DNA of 64,000 bases, taken from contig JAGIBK010000001.1 of NCBI GenBank assembly GCA_017744355.1, positions 248,001 to 312,000 on the forward strand, in the 5' to 3' direction. Under the pieces are notes generated by a model that worked only from the letters and a program-made list of their open reading frames with translations, was not told the origin of the DNA and ran no database searches. A program made the position numbers and the translations under genes. Positions 8,062 to 16,179 of this stretch are shown piece after piece; the stretch's first letter is position 1; each line of letters starts with the position of its first letter. The DNA is from a bacterium. GTDB lineage: Bacteria; Cyanobacteriota; Sericytochromatia; S15B-MN24; UBA4093.

Positions 8062-9057
8062 TTAGTACTGGTTGATGGCCGACAGGCGCCAGGCCTCGTC
8101 GCCGCGGGTGCGGTGGAAGGTCCAGGCCTCCTTGAACTCGACCGGCTCGCTGGGCGAGCCCTCGACCACCTGGCCGTGACGCTCGATGTAGTCGACGAGG
8201 CGGGCGTAGATCTTGACGGAGATGTACTCGTCGCGGTCCTCGGTCCAGGCCTCGGTCAGCTCGAACGAGCGCATGACGATGTTCTTGATGACGTTGCGCT
8301 CGCCGCGGCTCGCCATGGTGTCGAGGTCCTCGCGGAAGTAGTCGAACATCTCGGGAGTGGTCAAGCTGCGCAGGGCCGCCTGGTCATTGGCCGACCAGGC
8401 CTCCTGGACCCGGAAGAAGACCCCCGACAGCGCATCCTCGGTCGCCTCGGTCTTGAAGTCGGAGTTGTTGAGGGCCATGGCAGCCAGGCCCTGCTCCTTG
8501 GTCTGGCGATAGCCGCCGATGTCGGTGATGGTCGGGGCGGTAGCGGTGGCACCGAACTGCGAGGGCTGGTCGAAGCGCTGCTGGTCGAAGGGGTTCGACG
8601 CGGTGCCGGGGCCGCCGGGCGCATAGCCCGGCTGCTGGCGGTTCTTGAACATGCGGTAGGCGAAGAACGCAAGGCCGCCGAGCAAGAGCAGGGGCAGAAT
8701 GCCGCCGAAGCCGCCGCCCCCGCCGAAGCCACCGAACAGGCCGCCCAGCATCGAGAAGAGGGCGCTACCGGCTAGCGCGCCGAAGAGGCCCGCCATGAAC
8801 GGGTTCCGCTGGAACCATGAGGGCTTGTTCTGCTGGAGCGGGTTGGTCCTGGCAGCCGCCGCGGGGTTGTTCATCTGGCGGCTGCGCTGGATGCCCTGCA
8901 TGCCGTTGTTGTCGAAGGTGCGGGAGCCGCGGGCCCCCATGGACGAATAGCCACCCGACTTGGCCGAACGGCCGGCGCGCGCCGAAGCGTCTTCGGCGAC
9001 GACTCCGCCGAGGAAGATACCAAGGGCTGCGATGGCGAGAAATTTACGAGCGTTCAA
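8062..9057 (-). CDS. Tim44-like domain membrane protein
   Basis: 331 residues. An N-terminal hydrophobic signal (FLAIAALGIFLGGVV) is followed by a Gly/Gln/Asn-rich stretch, two closely spaced membrane segments around a glycine run (LFGALAGSALFSMLGGLFGG; ILPLLLLGGLAFFAYRMF), and a C-terminal Tim44-like globular domain of about 150 residues ending WTFHRTRGDEAWRLSAINQY. Proteins of this layout sit in the inner membrane; their role is poorly defined, possibly lipid or transporter assembly. I chose TTG 9057 because AGGAGG lies six bases upstream; longer starts have no such site. Confidence 0.8.
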   Translation of the reverse strand: MNARKFLAIAALGIFLGGVVAEDASARAGRSAKSGGYSSMGARGSRTFDNNGMQGIQRSRQMNNPAAAARTNPLQQNKPSWFQRNPFMAGLFGALAGSALFSMLGGLFGGFGGGGGFGGILPLLLLGGLAFFAYRMFKNRQQPGYAPGGPGTASNPFDQQRFDQPSQFGATATAPTITDIGGYRQTKEQGLAAMALNNSDFKTEATEDALSGVFFRVQEAWSANDQAALRSLTTPEMFDYFREDLDTMASRGERNVIKNIVMRSFELTEAWTEDRDEYISVKIYARLVDYIERHGQVVEGSPSEPVEFKEAWTFHRTRGDEAWRLSAINQY

Positions 9058-9336
9058 ACTGAACCTCCTATGAGTCGCCGTCCGAAGACGGGGGGACGCG
9101 AGACCCTGCCTGCTGCCCTGGAGATGCAAAAAGAGGAGCAACTCCCTGGAATGAGCAAGCAGCAGCCTGCTCAATACCAAGGTCTTGCTCCCGAGCATTC
9201 ACTCGTCGCGGGCACCGAGCCCTTTCGGGCTGTGTTGACGATGCCTGCGTCTGCCATTTCTGGGCGGCAGCGGCTACTCCCCTAAGTTTTGAACGATGGC
9301 ATCATACCCAGGCCGTCCCAGGATGTCAAGAGAGGG
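9058..9336. other. Intergenic stretch without a supported gene
   Basis: About 280 bases between two minus-strand genes. It must contain the promoter and leader of the Tim44-like gene, but I see no convincing -10/-35 pair. A 71-codon open frame from 9070 lacks a ribosome binding site and is not called. Confidence 0.4.
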
Positions 9337-9534
9337 CTAAGTCTCAGCCGGGGGCATGACGGCCCAGAGGATGACGTAGAGAACCCACATGGGGCCGGGC
9401 AGGAGGCTGAGCAGCAGCCAGACGATGCGGGCGGCCATCGGCGAGATGCCGAAACGGGCGGCAAGACCGCCGCAGACCCCTGCGAGGATGCGATGGTTGG
9501 TGGAGCGCACGAGGCGCTGGGGGGAAGCGGCCAT
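9337..9534 (-). CDS. PspC-domain small membrane protein
   Basis: 65 residues. The motif NHRILAGVCGGLAARFG followed by a membrane segment (IVWLLLSLLPGPMWVLYVIL) is the PspC domain. In enterobacteria PspC takes part in sensing phage-shock or membrane stress; stand-alone PspC domains in other phyla are less understood. ATG 9534 follows GGAGG by six bases; an upstream extension has no such site. It is divergent from tldD, and the two promoters share the stretch 9540-9640. Confidence 0.88.
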   Translation of the reverse strand: MAASPQRLVRSTNHRILAGVCGGLAARFGISPMAARIVWLLLSLLPGPMWVLYVILWAVMPPAET

Positions 9535-9645
9535 TGGAAACCTCCGAAGTCGGGGGGACGCTTCAAGATGGTATACTGGAGGGTCCACGATTGCCTAGAG
9601 CGGGCGCGACGTGCCTGCTTTCGCCCCATTCCTGAAGGAGTCCCT

Positions 9646-11064
9646 ATGGAACCCACCACTGCCTCTATGGGCGCGTCCGAGCTGCTCGATCGCCGGTTGA
9701 TCGGCGACGTGCTCGACACGGCCCTCAGCAACGGCGCCGACTTCGCCGAGATCTTCGTCGAGGATAAGGCGACCAGCCGACTTTCGCTGCTCGACTCCAA
9801 GGTCAAGGACGCCGCCAGCGGCCAGGTCCTGGGGGCGGGGATCCGCGTCCTGTACGGCACCAAGGCGGTGTACGCCCACACCAACGACCTCTCGCGCGAA
9901 AGCCTCCTCTCCGTGGCGCGGGCCGTGAGCCAGGCGCACCGCGGCGAGGGCCGCCATGCGGCTTCGCCGCTGGTCCTGACCCGGCAAGGGATGCGTCATC
10001 CCTTCGAGCGGGATCCGCGCGAGGTGCCGGCTGCTCACAAGGTTGCCCTTCTCTCGCGGGCCGACCGCGCGGCGAGGGCCTTTGCGTCCGAGATCTCGCA
10101 GGTGGACGTTTCCTTGACCGAGTGGGTCCAGCGGGTGATGGTGGCCAACTCCGAAGGCTTGCTCGCGACCGATCTACGGCCCTACGTCCGGATGGCGATC
10201 CAGGCGATTGCCTCGGATGGCGGCGAGTTCCAGACCGGCGCCGAGTCGCCGGGGGCGCTGCGCGGCTACGAGTGGGCCGAGGCCCTCGACGTGGAAGCGC
10301 TCGCGCGCTCTGCCGCCGAGCAGGCCATGACGATGCTCCGGGCGGGCTACGCGCCCTCGGGCAAGATGCCCGTCATCATCGACAAGGGCTTCGGCGGGGT
10401 CATCCTGCACGAGGCTTGCGGCCACCTGCTCGAAACCACCTCGGTTTCGACCGGGGCCTCGGTGTTCGCGGGTAAGATGGGCGAGATGATCGCCCACCCG
10501 AACGTCACGGTGGTGGACGACGGCACCATCGAGTCCGAGTGGGGCTCGACGGCCATCGACGACGAAGGCATGCCCACCGAGAAGACGACCCTCATCGAGA
10601 ACGGGAAGCTCGTCAGTTACATCGTGGACCGGCTGGGCGCCCGCAAGACCGGCTTCCGCCCCACGGGCTCGGGCCGCCGCGAGAGCTACCGCTTCGCGCC
10701 CACCAGCCGCATGCGCAACACCTACATCGCCCCTGGCCCCCACTCGGTCGAAGAATTGATCGCCTCGGTCCCCTACGGCCTCTACGCCAAGCGGATGGGC
10801 GGCGGCTCGGTGAGCCCCGGCACGGGGGACTTCAACTTCTCGGTCCGCGAGGCCTACATCATCCGCGACGGCAAGCTCTGCGAGCCGGTGCGCGGCGCCA
10901 CCCTTATCGGCAACGGCGCGGACATCCTCCAGAAGATCGACATGGTGGGGCACGACCTCGCCCACGCGGCCGGCATGTGCGGCTCGCTGAGCGGTTCGAT
11001 CCCCGTCAACGTCGGTCAGCCCCCGGTCCGGGTCTCCGAGATCGTCGTGGGCGGAAGGAGCTAA
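9646..11064 (+). CDS. tldD: TldD metalloprotease subunit
   Basis: 472 residues. TldD forms a heterodimer with TldE (PmbA) and holds the zinc site; the HEACGH sequence is the family's HExxxH motif and is intact. TldDE cuts unfolded peptides; in E. coli it removes the leader of microcin B17 and degrades the antitoxin CcdA. The C-terminal region GSVSPGTGDFNFSVREAY is typical of the family. GAAGGAG precedes ATG 9646. A TATACT element at 9572-9577 may be the promoter. The tldE gene starts four bases after the stop, so the two are one operon. Confidence 0.95.
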   Translation: MEPTTASMGASELLDRRLIGDVLDTALSNGADFAEIFVEDKATSRLSLLDSKVKDAASGQVLGAGIRVLYGTKAVYAHTNDLSRESLLSVARAVSQAHRGEGRHAASPLVLTRQGMRHPFERDPREVPAAHKVALLSRADRAARAFASEISQVDVSLTEWVQRVMVANSEGLLATDLRPYVRMAIQAIASDGGEFQTGAESPGALRGYEWAEALDVEALARSAAEQAMTMLRAGYAPSGKMPVIIDKGFGGVILHEACGHLLETTSVSTGASVFAGKMGEMIAHPNVTVVDDGTIESEWGSTAIDDEGMPTEKTTLIENGKLVSYIVDRLGARKTGFRPTGSGRRESYRFAPTSRMRNTYIAPGPHSVEELIASVPYGLYAKRMGGGSVSPGTGDFNFSVREAYIIRDGKLCEPVRGATLIGNGADILQKIDMVGHDLAHAAGMCGSLSGSIPVNVGQPPVRVSEIVVGGRS

Positions 11065-11068
11065 CCAG

Positions 11069-12409
11069 ATGAATACCTACACCCCCGAAATCCAGGCCGT
11101 GCTCGCGGCGGCGCGCGACGCCGGCGTCGAAGCCGAGGTCTACCTGCGGGCCTCGACCGCCACCACCATCCGCATCCAGGACCAGGAAGTCGACCAGTTC
11201 TCCCTGGCGGACTCGCGCGGGGCGGGCATCCGGGTCGTAAAGGACGGCAAGGTCGGCTACGCCTTCACCGAGGACCTCTCGGGAGACGCCCTCTTGCGCA
11301 CCCTCGAAGCGGCGATCACCAACGCGGGGCTCATCCCCGAGGGCAAGGGCGCGACCCTCGCCTCGTTCGCGGGCGAGACCGTCGAGCTCGGCCTGCACCG
11401 GCCTGAGCTTGCGGCGGTCGCCGTGCCCCTCAAAATCGAGAAGGCCAAGGCCCTCGAGCGCATCGCCAAAGAGAGCGATCCGCGAATCAAGAACGTGACG
11501 AGCACCGCGTACACGGACACCCACGGTTTCGTCCGGATCGCGAGCACCGCCGGGGTGGACCGGAGCTACCAGAGCAGCATCGCCATGATGGCGACCGTGC
11601 CCCTGCTGCATGCGGACGGCCAGAACAAGAACTACTACCAGATCAAGGCCGTGCGCGACTTCGACGCCCTCGACCCGGAGGCCATCGCCCGCGAGGGCGT
11701 GGCGCGCGCCGCCGAGAAGCTCGGGGCCTTCGAGCCCCAGTCGGGGGCCTATCCGGTCTTGATCGACTCGGATCCCATGGGGGACCTCCTCCAGGTCTTC
11801 GCGGGGGTCTTCTCGGGCAAGCTCGCCCAGGAAGGCAAGACCCTCCTCAAGGACAAGGTGGGCGAGGCCATCGCCTCGGCCGCCATCACCATCGTGGACG
11901 ATCCGCTCAACGTGGAAGGCTACGGCGCCCGCCCCTTCGACGACGAGGGCTGCCCCTCGCAGGTCGTGACCCTGGTCGAGGCCGGCGTCTTCAAGGGCTT
12001 CCTCCACAACGCCGAAACGGCACGCCAGGCTGGCGTGGCCTCGACGGGCCATGCCGCCCGCGCCGGCTACCGGGGCACCGTCGAGGTGGCTCCCTCGAAC
12101 CTCTACCTGGCGCCGGGGGCTCGGACGCCCGAGGCCATCCTCGCGGAGTTCGACCGGGCCGTCATCGTCACCGAGGTGACGGGGTTGCACGCCGGGGCCA
12201 ATCCCATCTCGGGGGACTTCAGCCTCCAGGCCCAGGGCTTCCTCTGGGAAGGACAGAAGCGCTCGCCGATTCACAACTTCACCATCTCGGGGAACTTCTA
12301 CGCCCTGCTCTCGGGCGTCTCCGAGGTCGCAAGCGACCTGGAGTGGTTCACCTCCGGCATCGGGTCGCCCTCGGTGCTGGTCAAGGAGCTTGCGATCGCA
12401 GGCGCCTAG
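11069..12409 (+). CDS. pmbA: TldE/PmbA protease partner
   Basis: 446 residues. This is the non-catalytic partner of TldD: same fold (GLHAGANPISGDFSLQAQGF near the end, GNFYALLSGV), without an HExxxH motif, as expected. It starts four bases after tldD with AAGGAG before the ATG, so subunits are probably made in matched amounts. The pair is a candidate processor for leader peptides anywhere in the cell, including the double-glycine precursor at 35868-36212; that link is inference only. The operon ends at a perfect hairpin. Confidence 0.93.
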   Translation: MNTYTPEIQAVLAAARDAGVEAEVYLRASTATTIRIQDQEVDQFSLADSRGAGIRVVKDGKVGYAFTEDLSGDALLRTLEAAITNAGLIPEGKGATLASFAGETVELGLHRPELAAVAVPLKIEKAKALERIAKESDPRIKNVTSTAYTDTHGFVRIASTAGVDRSYQSSIAMMATVPLLHADGQNKNYYQIKAVRDFDALDPEAIAREGVARAAEKLGAFEPQSGAYPVLIDSDPMGDLLQVFAGVFSGKLAQEGKTLLKDKVGEAIASAAITIVDDPLNVEGYGARPFDDEGCPSQVVTLVEAGVFKGFLHNAETARQAGVASTGHAARAGYRGTVEVAPSNLYLAPGARTPEAILAEFDRAVIVTEVTGLHAGANPISGDFSLQAQGFLWEGQKRSPIHNFTISGNFYALLSGVSEVASDLEWFTSGIGSPSVLVKELAIAGA

Positions 12410-12416
12410 CCCCTTG

Positions 12417-12444
12417 CGTGAGCCGGCCCTAGCGCCGGCTCACG
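12417..12444. terminator. Bidirectional terminator after pmbA
   Basis: CGTGAGCCGGC and GCCGGCTCACG form an 11-bp perfect stem (12417-12427 and 12434-12444). The right arm overlaps the 3' end of the convergent small gene. Confidence 0.65.
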
Positions 12445-12590
12445 TTCTCCTCGATCACGAACCAGGCGGGGATCGTACGATCCGGCGCCTGGATTCGGTT
12501 GTGGATGGTGGGGAGGCGGGCGACCACACCCAGGGCCATGGCGGTCAAGACGCAGAGGAGGACCGAGAGTGCCTGCTGTGGGATCATCAT
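12429..12590 (-). CDS. Small single-pass membrane protein
   Basis: 53 residues starting at ATG 12590, six bases after GGGAGG. One hydrophobic helix (ALSVLLCVLTAMALGVVA) is followed by a short polar tail ending ENVSRR. No family is recognised. It is convergent with pmbA and its stop lies inside the shared terminator hairpin. Similar short one-helix proteins occur at 19809-20096 and 25125-25280 in this window, without clear sequence kinship. Confidence 0.5.
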   Translation of the reverse strand: MMIPQQALSVLLCVLTAMALGVVARLPTIHNRIQAPDRTIPAWFVIEENVSRR

Positions 12591-12788
12591 TCGCCACCTC
12601 CCTGAAGAAGATTTTACAAAACGCAATAATTCTCGAAGCATAGTCCGCCGTCCGAGGGCCTCGCAAGATCCGGGCGCACGTTGTCTTTACAGGCCCGGCA
12701 CGTGCACGGTAGGATGCCACCAGGTATGCGAGCTGCCTGAGAGGGCCTGGGCCGGTGGCCTGCGATGTTTGCTCGAAAGGATGGAGCC

Positions 12789-13124
12789 GTGAGCGATCTA
12801 CCTCTGAACGCGGGTGCGCGCCCGTTTCCGACCGTGCAGGAGGTCATCTCCTGCATGCACACCCTGCAGTCCGCCCTCGGGGCTTACGTCCAGTTCGACG
12901 CGCGCAACGACGAAGGGGGCAAGGCGACCGCCTCGGCCCGCGTCATCGGGGCCTATCGCAAACTGATCCAGACCTACGAGGTCCTGCCCGAGGAGGCGCA
13001 GCTCAACATGCGCGCGCCGATCCATGCGCTCCACGAGACGGTCGTGAGCATCGGCATCCCCCTGGGCGCCTGCCGGGTCCCCCTGCCGGTGGCCGAGCCG
13101 CTTCCCGAGCTCGAAGCCGAGTAA
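12789..13124 (+). CDS. Hypothetical helical protein
   Basis: 111 residues from GTG 12789; an in-frame ATG at 12765 would add eight. I prefer the GTG because AAAGGATGGAG lies just upstream. The protein is soluble and mostly helical (TVQEVISCMHTLQSALGAYVQF, then a second helical half), without signal peptide or known motif. It stands alone, followed by one of the strongest hairpins in the window. Function unknown. Confidence 0.6.
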   Translation: MSDLPLNAGARPFPTVQEVISCMHTLQSALGAYVQFDARNDEGGKATASARVIGAYRKLIQTYEVLPEEAQLNMRAPIHALHETVVSIGIPLGACRVPLPVAEPLPELEAE

Positions 13125-13133
13125 CGTCATCGT

Positions 13134-13178
13134 CACGCAAGAAGCGGGCAAGCCTATCGCTTGCCCGCTTCTTGCGTG
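13134..13178 (+). terminator. Strong 20-bp hairpin terminator
   Basis: Positions 13134-13153 and 13159-13178 are exact complements (20 pairs) around a CTATC loop, directly after the stop codon of the preceding gene. No T tract follows. Confidence 0.75.
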
Positions 13179-13285
13179 AGACCGTAACGATTCCTCGCAG
13201 CTTCAAGGACCGAGGCCGGTGGCGTATCCTGGCCCTGAGGGCATCCCCCTCGACGAGGTCACCGTCAGCTGAAGAGGAGGCGTCC

Positions 13286-13591
13286 ATGGCCAAGCCGGAA
13301 CAGGTGCGTGAGCTAGCCGAGCTCACGGCACGGCATCCAGAAGTCGCCGTCGAGTTGCTCGATAACCTCGGCAACATCCGCATCATCCTCTACGACGGGC
13401 AGACGCATCCGGAGTGTTTGCCGAGCGGCGGCACGCGCGATCGCATCGCCCAAGAGGACCCGATTCCCGCGGTGGTCTCCGCGACCATCTACCCCCGCGA
13501 ACTCTACGAAGACGCCGCCCTCATCGACTTCGAGCCTATTGCGACCCGGGTCGCTCTCGACGAGGCGATCAAGGTCATTGAAGAGGACTGA
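13286..13591 (+). CDS. Hypothetical protein
   Basis: 101 residues from ATG 13286, with GAGGAGG five to eleven bases upstream. The N-terminal helix (VRELAELTARHPEVAVELLDN) is followed by a likely beta hairpin (NIRIILYDGQTHPE). It is acidic and soluble. Its last 17 bases overlap the 3' end of the convergent pseudouridine synthase gene. I do not recognise a family. Confidence 0.6.
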   Translation: MAKPEQVRELAELTARHPEVAVELLDNLGNIRIILYDGQTHPECLPSGGTRDRIAQEDPIPAVVSATIYPRELYEDAALIDFEPIATRVALDEAIKVIEED

Positions 13592-14468
13592 AAAGGGCCG
13601 GGAACGCCGCCCAGGCCTCGGGCGGGACGGCCTCGAAGGCCATGGGCCCTTTGGAGGGGTGCTCGAACGAGAGCTTTGCCGCGTGCAGGGCCATAGGGCC
13701 CGGCTCGGGGGCGGGGTGGTAGCGGATGTCGCCCAGGATGGGGTGCCCCAGGTGGGCCATGTGGACCCGGATCTGGTGAGTGCGTCCGGTTTCAAGCTTC
13801 AGCTCTACGAGGGTACGGCCCTCGCGCATGCCGAGGGTGCGGTAGCGGGTGCGGGCGTCCTTGCCGTCAGGGGTGACGCGCATCTGGCCCTCAAGCTCGG
13901 GATCCCGGCCGATGGGGGCGTCGATCAGCCCTTCGCCTTCGAGCTCTCCCTCGATCCAGGCGAGGTAGCCGCGCTCCATGGTCCGCGCGAGGACCTGGGC
14001 GAGCAGGTGGCGGTGAGCGTTCTCGGCCTTGGCGAGCACCAAGAGACCGCTCGTATCCCGGTCCAGCCGGTGAACCACCCCCGGCTGCGCCACGCCGCTG
14101 ATTCCCGGCCAGTAGGGAATCTGGAAGAGGAGGGCGTTGAACACGCTGCCGCTCCACCAGCCGGGGCCCGGATGGGTCGCCATGCCTGCGGGCTTGTTGA
14201 CGACTACGAGCTCGTCGTCGGCGTAGAGGATTTCGAGGGGCAGATCCTCGGGGATGACCGCGCTCGGTTCGACGCCGGGCACCGTCACGTGGACCGCCGC
14301 CCCCGGCCAGAGGCGCAGCGAGGGCTTGACGTGGGAGCCTTCGACCGCGATGCGGCCCGCCTCGATCCAGCGCCGTGCTTCGAGCCGGTCGATCGCAGGG
14401 AGCGACTCGGCCAAGAAGACGTCGAGCCGGGAGTCGGAAGTGGCATGCAGGGTCAGTTGTTCAGCCAT
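13575..14468 (-). CDS. RluD-family 23S rRNA pseudouridine synthase
   Basis: 297 residues. An S4 RNA-binding domain (about residues 12-60, SRLDVFLAESL ... VEGSHVKPS) is followed by the RsuA/RluA-type catalytic domain with HRLDRDTSGLL at 133-143; Asp136 is the expected catalytic aspartate. Members isomerise uridines in 23S rRNA (RluD at 1911, 1915 and 1917 in E. coli); RluC or RluD specificity cannot be separated here. The domain order and length favour RluD. It converges with the 13286 gene with a 17-base overlap. Confidence 0.93.
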   Translation of the reverse strand: MAEQLTLHATSDSRLDVFLAESLPAIDRLEARRWIEAGRIAVEGSHVKPSLRLWPGAAVHVTVPGVEPSAVIPEDLPLEILYADDELVVVNKPAGMATHPGPGWWSGSVFNALLFQIPYWPGISGVAQPGVVHRLDRDTSGLLVLAKAENAHRHLLAQVLARTMERGYLAWIEGELEGEGLIDAPIGRDPELEGQMRVTPDGKDARTRYRTLGMREGRTLVELKLETGRTHQIRVHMAHLGHPILGDIRYHPAPEPGPMALHAAKLSFEHPSKGPMAFEAVPPEAWAAFPALFSPLQ

Positions 14469-14491
14469 GGGGCTATTCTAGCACCCGCCGG

Positions 14492-16027
14492 CTATTCGAT
14501 TGCTTCGACCGCGACCACTGCTTCGGGCTCTGCCGGGCGCACCTTGCGCGGGCGATCCGGCGTCCGGGGCTCGTCGGGAACTTCCGAGGCTTCCGCCTGG
14601 AGGGATTCGAGGGCGCGCTCGTCGCCGATGCGCTCGAGCGCCTTGGCGACCACCTGCTTGAAGGTGACGGGCGCCTCCCCCTCCTCCATGTCCCGGGTGC
14701 GCCGCTGCCTGCCGGGACGTCCGGATGCTCGAAGGGGCTTCTTGACCAGACCGAGCCGCTCCCAGAAGGTCTCGCGGGGTTTTTGCATGCTCAGGGCGGC
14801 GAGCAAAGGCTTGACCGCTCGCACGTCGCCCAGCTCACCCAGGGTCTCGGTGGCGGCGAAGCGCACGCCTTGGTCCGGGTCCCAGAGGGCTTCGATCAAG
14901 GGCTCGATGGCCCGGCTGTCGCCGATGGCCTTGAGGGCGAGTGCTGCCTGGCGCCGCACGTCCCTGCTCGGATCCTGGAGGGCTTGAATCAGGGCGTCCA
15001 GGGCCTGTGAGTCGCCGATGAGGCCGAGGGCCTCGGCGGCGCGCAGGCGGACCGTTCGGTTGGCGTCCTTGAGGGTCTTGATGAGCGGAGCGACCGCCTG
15101 GCTGTCGCAGAAGCCCGCGAGGGCCTCCACCGCGGCCGCTCGGACCCGGAACTCCGGATCCGCGAGGGTTGCCATCAGGGGCCCGACGGCCCTGAAGTCC
15201 CCGATCCGCTGTAGCGCCCGGATCAAGGTGACCTTGAACGCTGCGTTGTTCTCGCGGCCCTCGGAGGCCTCGGTCGGCTCGGGGCGCTTGCGCCGCCGCC
15301 GCGCGGGAGCCGGCCAGCCGAACGGGCTGCGCTTGGGAGCTGAAGGGCCGAGGGCCGCGATGAGCGGCTCGACCGCCCGGTCGTCGCCCAGTTCGCCGAG
15401 GGTCTCGGCGGCGGCTTCGCGGACGCCGTGGTCGGGGTCGTGAAGGGCGGCGATGAGCGGCTCGACCGCGCGGCTGTTGCCGAGCTGCTTGAGGGCCAGG
15501 GCGCTGTGGCGGCGAACGTCACGGCAAGGGTCGCTCAAGGCGGAGACCATGCTCTCGATGGCCTTGGCGTCGCCGAGGGTCCCGAGGGCCTCGGCGGCTC
15601 GCCCGCGCACGGCCCGATGGGAGTCCTTGAGGGCCCGCATGAGGGGCTCGACCGCGCGGCTGTCGTTGAAGCCGATCAGGGCGGCGACGGCTGCGGACCG
15701 GACCCGGTACTCGGCGTCGTTGAGGGCCTCGATCAGGGGCTCGACCGCACGGAAGTCCTTGAGGGTACCGAGCGCTTCGATGACCTCGACCCGGATCTTC
15801 CAGCTGGTGCAGGCGAGGGCACGGATAAGCGGCTCGACCGAGCGCGGATCCCCCAGGTCACCCAGGCTCCTGACCGCAGCCGAGCGGATTTCGAGGTCGG
15901 TGCTCTCCAGGGCCTTGATGTGGGCGAGCACGTCGGCGTAGTCGCTGCGACCATCCGGGGCAGCGTCTCGCGAAGCTTTGGCGACGCGCAGTTCGAGGGC
16001 GCGAGGGTCTGGGTTGCGTGTCTCCAC
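14492..16027 (-). CDS. HEAT-repeat protein with an internally duplicated six-repeat block
   Basis: 511 residues, almost wholly HEAT/PBS-lyase-type repeats of about 31 residues (for example SAAVRSLGDLGDPRSVEPLI). Two long blocks resemble each other, each ending with GVRxAAxETLGELGDxRAVxPL, then a basic insert (RRRRKRPEP in the first, ASGRPGRQRRTRD in the second), then FKxxxxxALxRIGDxRAxxxL. GTG 16027 is chosen because GGAGGT lies six bases upstream. A second identical CGGAGGTAAT lies just before it. HEAT solenoids bind proteins; the partner is unknown. It is divergent from pepP. Confidence 0.85.
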   Translation of the reverse strand: METRNPDPRALELRVAKASRDAAPDGRSDYADVLAHIKALESTDLEIRSAAVRSLGDLGDPRSVEPLIRALACTSWKIRVEVIEALGTLKDFRAVEPLIEALNDAEYRVRSAAVAALIGFNDSRAVEPLMRALKDSHRAVRGRAAEALGTLGDAKAIESMVSALSDPCRDVRRHSALALKQLGNSRAVEPLIAALHDPDHGVREAAAETLGELGDDRAVEPLIAALGPSAPKRSPFGWPAPARRRRKRPEPTEASEGRENNAAFKVTLIRALQRIGDFRAVGPLMATLADPEFRVRAAAVEALAGFCDSQAVAPLIKTLKDANRTVRLRAAEALGLIGDSQALDALIQALQDPSRDVRRQAALALKAIGDSRAIEPLIEALWDPDQGVRFAATETLGELGDVRAVKPLLAALSMQKPRETFWERLGLVKKPLRASGRPGRQRRTRDMEEGEAPVTFKQVVAKALERIGDERALESLQAEASEVPDEPRTPDRPRKVRPAEPEAVVAVEAIE

Positions 16028-16179
16028 GAGATTACCTCCGCTTATTACCTCCGTTATCCCCTGAAGGCGCGTGTGGCAAACGTCCGTGACGGGGGCGGCC
16101 CCGCGCAGTAGAATGGAGCGAGAGACTGTAGGAGGTGACGAATCAAGGACCGTCGCCATCGCCAGAAGGGAGTCCGAAC

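Noticed and set aside
9070-9285. 71-codon open frame upstream of the Tim44-like gene
   Set aside because: The CCTCCT before its ATG is the complement of the Tim44 gene's ribosome binding site, not a site for this frame.
12614-12862. 82-codon minus-strand frame between two small genes
   Set aside because: No ribosome binding site, no plausible protein features, and it runs against the start of the 12789 gene.
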